NCBI RefSeq assembly: GCF_030518795.1
Contig: NZ_CP130427.1
Coordinates: 496,001-560,000 of the forward strand
Length of the DNA: 64,000 nucleotides
Origin: Micromonospora sp. NBRC 110009
Lineage (GTDB): Bacteria; Actinomycetota; Actinomycetes; Mycobacteriales; Micromonosporaceae
Direction: 5' to 3'
Positions 1 to 9,463 of this stretch are shown here, one piece after another. The position numbers were made by a program, and so were the translations under genes. The notes under the pieces are model-generated. The model ran no database searches. It saw only the letters and a program-made list of their open reading frames with translations, and was not told the DNA's origin. Numbering within the stretch: the first letter of the stretch is position 1; each line of letters starts with the position of its first letter.

Positions 1-1
1 C

Positions 2-712
2 GGCGAGGTCTACCGGAGCCGCGCGCAGACCGACCCCCTCACCGCCGGCCAGCGGCGCGAGCTGGCCACGGCGATGATGGACACCCTCGCCGCGCTGCAC
101 ATGGTCGAGCCGGCCGCGGTCGGGCTGGCCGACTTCGGCCGCCCCGACGGCTACCTGGCCCGGCAGGTACGCCGCTGGGCCGGCCAGCTCGACCGCTCCC
201 GCAGCCGCCCCCTGCCGGGCATCGACGAGCTGCGCGACGCGCTCGCCGGCAGCGTGCCGGAGGGCGCCAACGCCGGGCGGATCGTGCACGGCGACTACCG
301 GCTGGACAACCTGCTCGCCTCGGTCGACCCGGTGGCCGTCCGGGCCGTGCTGGACTGGGAGATGGCCACCCTCGGCGATCCGCTGGCCGACCTGGGCCTG
401 CTGCTCACCTACTGGAGTGTGCTCGGCGACAGCGAGCTGGCCGAGGGCAACCCGGTGGCCGACGGCGTCGGCCCCAGGGCCGGCTTCCCGAGCGGGGCCG
501 AGCTGATCGACCGGTACGCCGGCCGCAGCGACGTCGACGTCGGGCCGCTGCACTGGCACGTGGCGCTCGGCTGCTTCAAGCTCGCGGTGATCTGCGAGGG
601 CATCCACTACCGGCACACCCTCGGCCAGACGCTCGGCCCCGGCTTCGACCGGATCGGCGCGATGGTCGTCCCGCTGGTCGAGCACGGCCTCCGCGCGGTC
701 CGGGAGAAGTGA
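2..712 (+). CDS. Phosphotransferase family protein, APH fold (5' end outside window)
   Basis: The reading frame is open from the first bases of the window, so only the C-terminal 236 residues are present. They carry the aminoglycoside-phosphotransferase/choline-kinase catalytic loop HGDYRLDNLL and, further on, the metal-binding segment DWEMATLGDPLADLG. This exact pairing is typical of the subfamily related to the N-terminal kinase domain of ACAD10/ACAD11, usually encoded near acyl-CoA dehydrogenases, rather than of true antibiotic kinases. It probably phosphorylates a small hydroxylated substrate, perhaps a hydroxyacyl derivative; the substrate cannot be deduced. It ends 26 bases before the convergent LacI-family gene. 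Confidence 0.85.
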   Translation, partial: GEVYRSRAQTDPLTAGQRRELATAMMDTLAALHMVEPAAVGLADFGRPDGYLARQVRRWAGQLDRSRSRPLPGIDELRDALAGSVPEGANAGRIVHGDYRLDNLLASVDPVAVRAVLDWEMATLGDPLADLGLLLTYWSVLGDSELAEGNPVADGVGPRAGFPSGAELIDRYAGRSDVDVGPLHWHVALGCFKLAVICEGIHYRHTLGQTLGPGFDRIGAMVVPLVEHGLRAVREK

Positions 713-738
713 CGGCGAGCGGTCGGCCGGGCCGGGGG

Positions 739-1785
739 TCAGGCGGAGGCGCGGTGGATCAGTTTCGTGTCCAGGACGACGTGGGGGGTGGGAACCTCGT
801 CGCCGCGGATGCGGGAGACCAGCAGGCGGGCCATCTGCCGGCCCATCTCCTCGACCGGCTGGAAGACCGTGGTCAGCGGCGGCTCGGCCTGCCGGGCGAT
901 GGGGGCGTCGTCGAAGCCGACCACCGCCACGTCCTCGGGCACCCGGCGGCCGGCCTCCCGTAGGGCGCGGAGGGCGCCGAAGGCCATCAGGTCGGAGGCG
1001 ACGAAGACCGCGTCGAGGTCGGGGCAGATTTCCAGCAGCCGGCGCATGCAGGCGCTGCCGCTGCCCTCGCTGAAGTCCCCGTACGCGATCAGGTCCGGGT
1101 TGACGCTGCCGCCCGCGGCCCGGACGGCCTCCTGGTAGCCGGACAACCGGGCCAGGCCGGCACCCATGTCCTGGGGGCCGGCGATGGTGGCTACCCGGCG
1201 CCGGCCGCGGGCGAAGAGGTGCTCCACCGCCTGCCGGGCGCCCCCGACGTTGTCCACGTCGACGAACCAGGCCGGCCGGGCGTTCGGGTGCAGCATCCGG
1301 GCCGGACGGCCGCCGAGCACGGTGGGCAGCCCGCGCTCCTCCAGCAGGGTGGGCAGCGGGTCGGCGTCGTGCAGCGAGAGCAGCAGGACGCCGTCCACGT
1401 GCTGGTTTGTCAGGTGGTGCTCGACCCGTTCCCGCTCGATCGGAGACTGCGCCATGGCCAGCCAGAGCTGCATCGGGGTCTCCAGCAGCGCGGAGCTGAC
1501 CCCCCGGACGATGCCGGCGAAGAACGGCTCGGTGAAGACCCGCTCCCCCGACTCGGAGACCACCAGCGCCACCGAGTCGGTCCGCTGGGTGACCAGCGCC
1601 CGGGCGGCCCGGTTGGGCACGTATCCCAGCTCGGCGATCGCCGCCTGGACGGCGGCCCGGGCCTCCGGGCTGACCTGCGGCGAGCCGTTGACCACGCGGG
1701 AGACCGTGCCGCGCCCCACGCCGGCGCGGGCGGCGACCGCGTCGAGGGTCGGGCGCCCGAGCGACCGGGTGCGCTGCGTTGTCAT
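739..1785 (-). CDS. cebR: LacI-family transcriptional repressor, CebR-like
   Basis: 348 residues. The N-terminus is a LacI helix-turn-helix and hinge (RPTLDAVAARAGVGRGTVSRVVNGSPQVSPEAR, seen here with short breaks), followed by a periplasmic-binding-type sensor domain ending in the usual dimer region. I take the start at MTTQRT because a GGAGGAG motif lies five bases upstream; a longer frame exists but has no such site. It lies directly downstream of an ABC sugar transporter and beta-glucosidase operon. Two 14-base palindromes matching the Streptomyces CebR box sit before that operon, so I infer a cellobiose-responsive repressor. The effector is inferred from family and site, not proven. Confidence 0.85.
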   Translation of the reverse strand: MTTQRTRSLGRPTLDAVAARAGVGRGTVSRVVNGSPQVSPEARAAVQAAIAELGYVPNRAARALVTQRTDSVALVVSESGERVFTEPFFAGIVRGVSSALLETPMQLWLAMAQSPIERERVEHHLTNQHVDGVLLLSLHDADPLPTLLEERGLPTVLGGRPARMLHPNARPAWFVDVDNVGGARQAVEHLFARGRRRVATIAGPQDMGAGLARLSGYQEAVRAAGGSVNPDLIAYGDFSEGSGSACMRRLLEICPDLDAVFVASDLMAFGALRALREAGRRVPEDVAVVGFDDAPIARQAEPPLTTVFQPVEEMGRQMARLLVSRIRGDEVPTPHVVLDTKLIHRASA

Positions 1786-1802
1786 CTGTGCTCCTCCGAC
1801 GT

Positions 1803-1847
1803 CGGGCGGGCCCGGCACCTGTTGAGGCGTCGACGCCGGGCCGCCCG
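1803..1847. terminator. GC-rich hairpin between bglC and cebR
   Basis: A 13-14 base inverted repeat (1803-1816 with 1835-1847, one unpaired base) separated by 18 bases. It sits between the end of the beta-glucosidase gene and the cebR start on the same strand. It could end the main operon transcript and so set cebR apart. No T-run follows, as usual in actinomycetes. Confidence 0.5.
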
Positions 1848-1864
1848 TTACTGGCGGGCCCAGC

Positions 1865-3294
<1,430 letters not shown>

Positions 3295-3298
<4 letters not shown>

Positions 3299-4197
3299 GA
3301 CTTGACGGCGCCTTCCATGATTCCGCCGATGATCTGGCGGCCGAAGATGATGAACACGACCAACAGTGGCAGCGTCGCCAGCGCGGTGCCGGCGAACAGA
3401 GCCACGTAGTCCGTCTGGTACGGCCCGGACGAGAGGATCTTCAGGGAGTACTGCACCGTCGGCGTGTCCGGGGTGAGCACGATGAACGGCCAGAGGAACT
3501 CGTTCCAGGTCTGCATGAAGGTCAGGAGGCCGAGCACCGCCGCCGCCGGCCGCAGCGCGGGCAGCACGACGTTCCAGTAGATCCGCCAGGTGGAGCAGCC
3601 GTCAAGCCGGGCCGCCTCGATCAGCTCATCGCTGATCGCGGACATCGCGTACTGGCGCATCATGAACACCCCGAAGCCCTGCACCAGGAACGGCACGACG
3701 ACCGCCTGCAGGGTGCCCGTCCAGCCGAGCTCCACCATCATCAGGTAGAGCGGGATGACACCGAGCTGGGTCGGCACCATCATGGTCAGGATGATGATCA
3801 GCAGCAGCGCGTTGCTGCCCCGGAACCTGAGCTTGGCGAAGGCGAAGCCGGCCAGGCTGGAGAAGAAGATCACCGAGATGGTGACGACAGTCGACACGAC
3901 GGCCGAGTTGACCAGACCGTAGACGAACGCGGCGTCCTCGTTGGCGAGCATCCGGTCGATGTTGGTGAACAGCTGATCGCCGGGGGTCGGCGGCATCTCG
4001 TAGACCGCGCCGTTGTCCCGGGAGGCGATGATGAACGACCAGATGATCGGGAAGATCGACAGTACGCTGCCGAGGATCAGCGCGAGGTAGGTCAGCGGAC
4101 TGGCCCGCCAGAGCTGGGCGCCGGGCAGCCGACCGCGGCGGCGGGGCGTCGGCGGAGGCGGGGCGACCGCGCGGGGAAGGGTCTGGGCGGTGGTCAC
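3295..4197 (-). CDS. cebG: ABC sugar transporter permease, MalG type
   Basis: 300 residues with six predicted membrane helices and the permease EAA loop [29 protein letters not shown] Pro/Arg-rich N-terminal tail precedes the first helix. The start is the GTG that overlaps the upstream permease stop (GTGA); the frame is open for another 133 codons upstream but that stretch is a shadow of the neighbouring gene. It pairs with the MalF-type permease to form the channel of a carbohydrate uptake (CUT1) importer. No dedicated ATPase gene is present here; such systems in actinomycetes commonly share an MsiK-type ATPase encoded elsewhere. Confidence 0.9.
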
Positions 4198-5174
4198 TTC
4201 TTGTCCCCCTTCACCGATCGGCGCACGAGCGCGAAGTTGATCAGCGCGAAGATGATGATCATCATGAAGAGCAACCAGGACATCGCGGAGCCGTACCCGT
4301 ACTCGGCATTGCCGGTGAAGGTCTTCTCGTAGATGTACATGGCCAGCGTCTGGAACTGGTGGTCCCCGCCACCGCGGATCAGCCCGTACCCGTACATCAG
4401 CGGCTCGGTGAAGATCTGGAAGCCACCGATGGTGGAGATGATGATCGTGAACAGGATCGTCGGCCGGATCTGCGGCACGGTGATCGCCCAGAACTGCCGC
4501 CAGACCGAGGCGCCGTCCAGCGACGCCGACTCGTACAGGTCCTTCGGGATGGCCTGCATGGCACCGAGGTAGATCAGCGCGTTGTAGCCGGTCCACCGCC
4601 AGTCGACCATGAAGGCGACGGCGAACCAGGAGGCGTAGCGGTTGTCCCGCCAGGCGATGGGGTCGAAACCCACGCTGCCGAGCAACCAGTTGATGAGGCC
4701 GTACCGGTCCGCGAAGATCAGCGCGAAGATGATCCCGACCGCGGCCACCGAGGTGATGTTGGGAATGACAACACCCATCCGCAGCAGCGTGCGGGCCCGC
4801 ATCCGCCGGTTCAGCAGGTTGGCGAGGATCAGCGCCACGATGAGCTGCGGCACCGTGCTGAGCAGGAAGATGCCGACGGTGTTGTAGGCCGCGTTCCAGA
4901 ACTGGGCGTCCGCCATGAGCACGCGGTAGTTCTCCAGCCCCGCGAACTCCTTGGTCCCGCTCAGCAGCTCATAGTCGAAGAGCGAGACGTAGACCGTGTA
5001 GAGGACCGGGAAGAGGCCGAAGATCCCGAAGAGGACGAAGAACGGGGTCACGTAGAGGTACGGGGAGTACTTGAGGTCCCAGCGGACGAGGCGGTACGAC
5101 GGGCGTCGGCGCACCGGGGTGGACGGAGGCGGCGAGGCGGCGCGCGACGACACCGCGCCGACAGGAGAACTCAT
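4194..5174 (-). CDS. cebF: ABC sugar transporter permease, MalF type
   Basis: 326 residues, six predicted membrane helices, with the cytoplasmic EAA loop DLYESASLDGASVWRQFWAITVPQIRP. The chosen ATG (MSSPVGAV) has a GGAAGGACC ribosome binding site just upstream; the frame continues 18 codons further without one. First of the two channel subunits of the cello-oligosaccharide-type importer. A strong 14-base-pair hairpin lies between this gene and the binding-protein gene upstream, which probably lowers permease expression relative to the binding protein. Confidence 0.9.
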   Translation of the reverse strand: MSSPVGAVSSRAASPPPSTPVRRRPSYRLVRWDLKYSPYLYVTPFFVLFGIFGLFPVLYTVYVSLFDYELLSGTKEFAGLENYRVLMADAQFWNAAYNTVGIFLLSTVPQLIVALILANLLNRRMRARTLLRMGVVIPNITSVAAVGIIFALIFADRYGLINWLLGSVGFDPIAWRDNRYASWFAVAFMVDWRWTGYNALIYLGAMQAIPKDLYESASLDGASVWRQFWAITVPQIRPTILFTIIISTIGGFQIFTEPLMYGYGLIRGGGDHQFQTLAMYIYEKTFTGNAEYGYGSAMSWLLFMMIIIFALINFALVRRSVKGDKK

Positions 5175-5249
5175 TGCAGGTCCTTCCGGAGGTGAGAGGC
5201 GGCGACGACCTCGCCGCGGTGCCCGCACCCGGGCCGGGTGTGGGACGCC

Positions 5250-5286
5250 GCCGAGCCCACGGGCGGCGATCCCCCGTGGGCTCGGC
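5250..5286 (-). terminator. Intercistronic 14-bp hairpin between cebE and cebF
   Basis: A perfect 14-base inverted repeat (5250-5263 with 5273-5286) around a nine-base loop, in the 126-base space between the binding-protein stop and the first permease start. In sugar ABC operons such elements act as partial terminators or RNA-stability barriers that keep the binding protein in excess. No other gene explains it. Confidence 0.65.
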
Positions 5287-5300
5287 AGGTCACCGGCGAC

Positions 5301-6611
5301 TCAGCTGGTCGCCTTCTTGGCCTCGTCCACCGCCTTCTTCCACGCGGCGTCCGAACTGAGCCGGCCGCGCTCGGCCGCCTGCATCTGCGGCTCGAAGATG
5401 GTCTCCCACACCTGCTGGTGCTTGGCGCCGAGGAAGACCGGCTTCATGTTCTTGACGCTCTCACCGAAGATCTGGCCGGTGGGCGCGCCGCTGAAGTAGG
5501 CGCTGGTCTTGTCCTTGAACGCCGGGTCCTCGAGACCTGCGATGTCGGACGGCATGGCGCCCGCCTCCTTGAACGCCGCCAGGTGCCCCTCCTTGCTCGT
5601 CAGATACTTGGCCAGCAGGTACGCCTCCTTCGGGTGCTTGGTCTGGGCCGGGATGGCGAGGTAGGAACCACCCCAGTTGCCGCCACCGCCCGGGATCTTG
5701 GCGATGTCCCACTTGCCGGCGTTCGCCGGGCCCGAGCGCTGGGCGATGACGCCCTCGGTCATCCAGGCCGGACAGGGGAGAGTGGCGAACGCGGAGTTCT
5801 TGAAAGCCGCATCCCAGTCGGCGCTCCACCGCTGCGCCTTGGCGGTCAACCCCTCAGCGGCCATCTGCAGGCCCAGATCCCAGGTCTGCTTGACCACCGG
5901 GTTGGTGTCGCCGATGAACTTGTTGTCCTTGTCGAAGAAGAAGGTCTCCGAGTTCTGCATGATGTACGGCTGCATCAGGCTGGTCGCGCTGTCCAGCCAG
6001 GCCGCCTTGACCTTGCCGCTGGCCTTGAACTCCCGGCCCAGCGCGATGTAGTCCTGCCAGGTGCTGATCCGCTTCCCGACCTCGTCCCGGTCGGTGGGCA
6101 GGCCGGCCTGCTCGAACAGGTCCTTGCGGTAGCACATGGCCAGGCCACCGACGTCGGTGCCGAGGCCGATCAGCTTCTTGCCGTCCGGCGTCAGGGCGTT
6201 GTTCCACTTCCATTCGGGGAAGTTGGCCTTCAGCTCACCGGCGCCCAGGTCGAGCAGGTTGGTGAACTTGTCGTGGTTCTGGACGTACCCGAGCAGGACG
6301 CCCTCCTCCAGACCGACCACGTCGCCGGCACCGTTGCCGGCGGCGAGCCACTGCACCAGCTTCGGCTGGAAGTCGCGCAGTTCGCCCATCTTCTGGTGCT
6401 CGACCTTGATGTTCGGGTTGGCCGCCTCGAAGTCCTTGATGGCCTGGTCGTAGCCGAAGTTCTGGAAGGTCTGCAGGACCAGCTTGACCTGGCCGCCCTC
6501 GCCGGTGGACCCTCCGTCGTCCTTCTTGCTGCACGCCGCGCTGCCGAGAGCCATGCCCGCGGCGAGGACGGCGACCGCGACAGCGCGGAGCCGGCGCCTG
6601 ATGACGCTCAT
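5301..6611 (-). CDS. cebE: Extracellular sugar-binding lipoprotein of ABC transporter
   Basis: 436 residues. A signal peptide with an arginine-rich head (MSVIRRRLR) and lipobox LGSAAC places the mature N-terminal Cys near residue 27, so it is a membrane-anchored lipoprotein. The remainder is a family 1 solute-binding fold with central WKWNNALTPDG and late GGSYLAIPAQTKHPKEAYLL segments typical of oligosaccharide binders. First gene of the leftward operon with two permeases and a GH1 glucosidase; the upstream region carries two CebR-like operators. Cellobiose/cellotriose is the most likely ligand, inferred from context only. Confidence 0.9.
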   Translation of the reverse strand: MSVIRRRLRAVAVAVLAAGMALGSAACSKKDDGGSTGEGGQVKLVLQTFQNFGYDQAIKDFEAANPNIKVEHQKMGELRDFQPKLVQWLAAGNGAGDVVGLEEGVLLGYVQNHDKFTNLLDLGAGELKANFPEWKWNNALTPDGKKLIGLGTDVGGLAMCYRKDLFEQAGLPTDRDEVGKRISTWQDYIALGREFKASGKVKAAWLDSATSLMQPYIMQNSETFFFDKDNKFIGDTNPVVKQTWDLGLQMAAEGLTAKAQRWSADWDAAFKNSAFATLPCPAWMTEGVIAQRSGPANAGKWDIAKIPGGGGNWGGSYLAIPAQTKHPKEAYLLAKYLTSKEGHLAAFKEAGAMPSDIAGLEDPAFKDKTSAYFSGAPTGQIFGESVKNMKPVFLGAKHQQVWETIFEPQMQAAERGRLSSDAAWKKAVDEAKKATS

Positions 6612-6746
6612 CCCTGACCCCTCTCAGGTGGTAACTGGTGTGGTGGTTGCTGACCCGCGCCGGCCGTCGGCCGGACAGGTCCGGTGGTGAGGTTCTGGTT
6701 CTGGAGCGCCCCTCGACGAGCGATGCGGTGTGCGGACTGCCGCCGC

Positions 6747-6760
6747 CGGGAGCGCTCCCA
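6747..6760. promoter_or_regulatory. CebR-like operator 1
   Basis: CGGGAGCGCTCCCA matches 13 of 14 bases of the CebR box TGGGAGCGCTCCCA known from Streptomyces. It lies downstream of the TTGACA of the cebE promoter, where a bound repressor would block initiation. Confidence 0.75.
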
Positions 6761-6786
6761 TGAGCGTCGCCGACCGGCATCAGAGG

Positions 6787-6792
6787 TGTCAA
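6787..6792 (-). promoter_or_regulatory. Candidate -35 of the cebE promoter (TTGACA)
   Basis: A perfect TTGACA on the minus strand, lying between the two CebR-like operators. A -10 is expected around 6763-6769 but the match there is poor, so the exact start is uncertain. It leaves a leader of roughly 140 bases before cebE. Confidence 0.5.
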
Positions 6793-6800
6793 TAGACCGA

Positions 6801-6814
6801 TGGGAGCGTTCCCA
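6801..6814. promoter_or_regulatory. CebR-like operator 2
   Basis: TGGGAGCGTTCCCA differs from the CebR box by one base. Its centre is 54 bases from that of operator 1, about five helical turns, so two repressor dimers would face the same side of the DNA and bracket the TTGACA element. Confidence 0.75.
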
Positions 6815-6857
6815 GATCGTTACCGCGTCGCCCCGGCGGGGTCGTCCTCGGACGCGG

Positions 6858-7403
6858 TCAGCAGAAGCGGCGCAGCAGGGTGGTGGCGCGCGCGGCGTCG
6901 AAGGCGCCCGGGTCGAAGCCGGTCCCGGCCCACTCCCGCATCACCCGGCGGTCGGGATGCTCCGGGTCGGCGAGAGCGGCGAGCAGGACGGCATAGCCGG
7001 ACGGACCCCCGGCGCCCTCGGGCGGGCAGGCCCGCTCCCCCTGCGGGCAGCACGGGTATCGCTCGTCCGGGTCGGCGGCGCAGACATCCTCCACCACCAG
7101 GTCGTGCTCCCACCAGTCGCCGAAGTCGTAGAGGTAGCGGAACCGGCTGCCCTTGCCCACCACGGCGTCCAGCCGGACGTCCAGCTCGTCGCGGACGGGG
7201 AGCTCACCGTCCGGGTCGGGCTCGCCGTACTGCAGCCCGTCGATCTCGAACGAGTGCAGGCGGCAGTCGCGCCAGCCCATCGCGTGCTGCACCACCCGGT
7301 GCAGCCGGTCCAGGGTGTAGCCGCCGGGGACCAGCACCCGCCGCCAGACCGGCGGGCGGACCCCGACCAGGGACACCGTGAGCTGGAAGATCTGACGCGG
7401 CAT
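6858..7403 (-). CDS. Plasmid pRiA4b ORF-3 family protein
   Basis: 181 residues beginning MPRQIFQLTVSLVGVRPPVWRRVLVP, the N-terminal signature of the pRiA4b ORF-3 (PF07929) family, with LHRVVQHAMGWRDCRLHSFEI, a DFGDWWEHDLVVE segment and a CCPQGERACPPEGAGG Cys-rich stretch near the C-terminus. The function of the family is unknown; the Cys cluster suggests metal binding. I chose the ATG of MPRQ; an in-frame ATG twelve codons earlier is possible but would run into the divergent leaderless promoter of the small gene on the other strand. Confidence 0.85.
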   Translation of the reverse strand: MPRQIFQLTVSLVGVRPPVWRRVLVPGGYTLDRLHRVVQHAMGWRDCRLHSFEIDGLQYGEPDPDGELPVRDELDVRLDAVVGKGSRFRYLYDFGDWWEHDLVVEDVCAADPDERYPCCPQGERACPPEGAGGPSGYAVLLAALADPEHPDRRVMREWAGTGFDPGAFDAARATTLLRRFC

Positions 7404-7425
7404 TCGGTCCCATCCCCTCTCGGCA

Positions 7426-7431
7426 TAGGCT
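7426..7431 (+). promoter_or_regulatory. -10 element of a leaderless promoter (TAGGCT)
   Basis: TAGGCT followed by exactly six bases and the ATG of the small Cys-rich gene. The same geometry recurs before at least nine other genes in this window, which supports both the promoter and the short gene. Confidence 0.6.
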
Positions 7432-7437
7432 GCCAGC

Positions 7438-7557
7438 ATGATCTGCCGAGCGTGCCGGGAGCGGCGGCACGACGACTGTCCAGGCCCGAAGTGGTGCGAC
7501 TGCCAGCACCGTACCCCTGAACCCACCCCGCCGGTCACCGGTCCGGCCGGCGAATGA
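7438..7557 (+). CDS. Small Cys-rich protein (39 aa), probable zinc-binding
   Basis: 39 residues, MICRACRERRHDDC followed by PGPKWCDCQHR and a Pro-rich tail. Five cysteines and two histidines in the first 24 residues (CxxC, HDDC, CDCQH) suggest a tiny zinc-binding protein. Its TGA overlaps the ATG of the downstream reductase (ATGA), so the two are translationally coupled, and a TAGGCT -10 lies six bases upstream of its ATG. I believe similar small proteins occur upstream of this reductase in other actinomycetes, but could not check. Function unknown. Confidence 0.65.
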   Translation: MICRACRERRHDDCPGPKWCDCQHRTPEPTPPVTGPAGE

Positions 7558-8339
7558 CCACCGGGACGCCGATCTCGCGGGTCTGGCCGACGCCCGCGAC
7601 CGGTCCGCTGACCGATCCGGAGCTGGCCGCGCTCTACGGCCGCGCCACCCGGCCCCACCTGCGGGTCAACTTCGTGGCCAGCGTCGACGGCGCGGTCACC
7701 CTGGAGGGCTACTCCGCCGGGCTCTCCGGGGAGCCGGACAAGCGGGTCTTCGGCCTGCTCCGGATGCTCTGCGACGCACTGGTGGTGGCCGCCGGGACGC
7801 TGCGCCACGAGGGCTACCGGGCGGTCCGGCTGAGCGAGGGCCGCCGGGCCTGGCGCCGGGAGCACGGCCTGGCCGAGTACCCGACCCTGGTGGTGGTCTC
7901 CGGCTCGCTGGAGCTGGACCCGGCCCAGGCGTGCTTCGCCGACGCCCCGGTCCGGCCCCTGGTGCTCACCAGCGCCGCGGCCACGCCGCCGCCGGGGCTC
8001 ACCGAGGTGGCCGAACTGGTCCGCTGCGGCGACGAACAGGTCGACCTCGCCGCCGGCCTCGCCGAACTGCGCCGCCGCGGGCTCGGTCAACTGCTCTGCG
8101 AGGGCGGCCCCCGGCTGTTCGGCGCGCTGACCACCGCCGACCTGGTGGACGAGCTCTGCCTGACCGTCGCGCCGCTGCTCGCCGGGGCCGGCCCGGACCG
8201 GATCACCACCGGGGACGCCAGCCCGCCGCGCCACCTGCCGCTGCGCCACGTCCTCGCCGCCGAGGACGGGGTGCTGATGCTGCGCTACGCCCGCGACCCG
8301 GGTGCGTCCATCCCCGCCGGCTCCGCCCCCGCCGCCTGA
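7554..8339 (+). CDS. Pyrimidine reductase family protein (RibD C-terminal domain)
   Basis: 261 residues with the RibD/dihydrofolate-reductase-like fold: HLRVNFVASVDGAVTLEGYSAGLSG near the N-terminus, an NADPH-binding LVVVSGSLELDP, and LLCEGGPRLFGALTTADLVDELCLTVAPLLAG near the C-terminus. It lacks the deaminase domain of full-length RibD, so it is a stand-alone reductase. It may act on a riboflavin-pathway or other pyrimidine-like substrate. It is coupled to the small Cys-rich gene by an ATGA overlap, and its last 55 bases overlap the 3' end of the convergent sigma-factor gene. Confidence 0.88.
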   Translation: MTTGTPISRVWPTPATGPLTDPELAALYGRATRPHLRVNFVASVDGAVTLEGYSAGLSGEPDKRVFGLLRMLCDALVVAAGTLRHEGYRAVRLSEGRRAWRREHGLAEYPTLVVVSGSLELDPAQACFADAPVRPLVLTSAAATPPPGLTEVAELVRCGDEQVDLAAGLAELRRRGLGQLLCEGGPRLFGALTTADLVDELCLTVAPLLAGAGPDRITTGDASPPRHLPLRHVLAAEDGVLMLRYARDPGASIPAGSAPAA

Positions 8340-9391
8340 CCGGGCTGCGGCGCCGGATCCGGCGGCAGCGAGTCCGGCAGCCCGAAGGCCGCGAGGTGCT
8401 CCGCGCCCACGAACGAGGTGATCTCGGCGACCCGGTGACCCCGCAGCGTCAGCACGTCGATCGACCACGGCAGGTACGGGCCGGTCCCGGCCCGGCGCAG
8501 GTAGGCGGCGACCGCGAGCTGACCGTTCGCGCCGGCCGGCAGGTGCCGCCAACTGCCGCAGGGGCCGAGGGGTGCGGCACGGGCGAAGTCCATGACCGCG
8601 TCGATGCCCCGGTACCAGTGCGGCATCGGCGGCATCGACCAGGTGACGTCCTCGGTGAGCAGGGCGACCAGCGCGTCGGCGTCGCCCTCCTCCAGGGCGG
8701 TGGCGTACCGGACGACGGTCTCCCGTAGCCGGGCGTCGTCGAGCGCGCGCAGGGTGCGCTGCTGCGTGACGGCGGGCAGCCGCTCGGCGAGCACCCGCCG
8801 CGCCCGTGCCAGGGCCGAGTTCACCGAGGTGGTCGAGGTGCGCATCATCGCCGCGATCTCGGCGGCCGGGTAGCCGAGGACGTCGAAGAGCAGCAGCGCG
8901 GCCCGCTGGTTGCCCGGCAGGTGCTGCAGCGCGGCCACGAAGGCCAGCTCGACCGCCTCGCGCTGCTCGTACCGGGCGTCCGGGGCGACCGGTGCGGTGC
9001 CGAGGCCGGCGTCCGGGTAGGGGCCGAGCCAGCCGACGCTCTCGTCCGCCCGGTTGTCCGGGACGGCGCGGTCACTCGCCGGGCCGAGGTCGACCGGCAG
9101 GGCCCGTCGGCCGCGGCTGGCGACCGCGTCCAGGCAGACCCGGGTGGCCACGGTGTAGAGCCAGGAGCGCAGGGAACCGCGTCCGGCGAAGCGCGGCAGT
9201 CCGCGCCAGGCCCGCAGCAGGGCGTCCTGGAGGGCGTCGTCCGCGTCGTGCACCGAGCCGAGCATCCGGTAGCAGTGGGCGTGCAGTTCCCGGCGCAGCG
9301 GGGCGACGAGCGTGGTGAAGTCGGCCTGGTCGACCGGGCCCGGCCCGGCCTGCTCCCCGGATCGGGCGGCGCTCGCGGACGTGGCGGTCAC
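8285..9391 (-). CDS. ECF sigma factor with C-terminal SnoaL-like domain
   Basis: 368 residues. Sigma region 2 is at about residues 30-90 (HCYRMLGSVHDADDALQDALLRAWR), region 4 at about 170-215 (LPGNQRAALLLFDVLGYPAAEIAAMM), and an NTF2/SnoaL-like domain follows (YATALEEGDADALVALLTEDVTWSMPP). This arrangement is that of the SigG/SigX5-type ECF sigma factors, where the fused domain is thought to replace a separate anti-sigma factor. GTG start. It is divergent from an alpha/beta hydrolase gene 72 bases away, a possible target, and overlaps the reductase gene tail to tail. Confidence 0.9.
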   Translation of the reverse strand: MTATSASAARSGEQAGPGPVDQADFTTLVAPLRRELHAHCYRMLGSVHDADDALQDALLRAWRGLPRFAGRGSLRSWLYTVATRVCLDAVASRGRRALPVDLGPASDRAVPDNRADESVGWLGPYPDAGLGTAPVAPDARYEQREAVELAFVAALQHLPGNQRAALLLFDVLGYPAAEIAAMMRTSTTSVNSALARARRVLAERLPAVTQQRTLRALDDARLRETVVRYATALEEGDADALVALLTEDVTWSMPPMPHWYRGIDAVMDFARAAPLGPCGSWRHLPAGANGQLAVAAYLRRAGTGPYLPWSIDVLTLRGHRVAEITSFVGAEHLAAFGLPDSLPPDPAPQPGQAAGAEPAGMDAPGSRA

Positions 9392-9463
9392 AAGCGACGA
9401 TTCTGCCGCATCCGCCCGGTCTGGAAGGTGAACGGCTCACCTGCCACGAACCCGGAGGATCCG

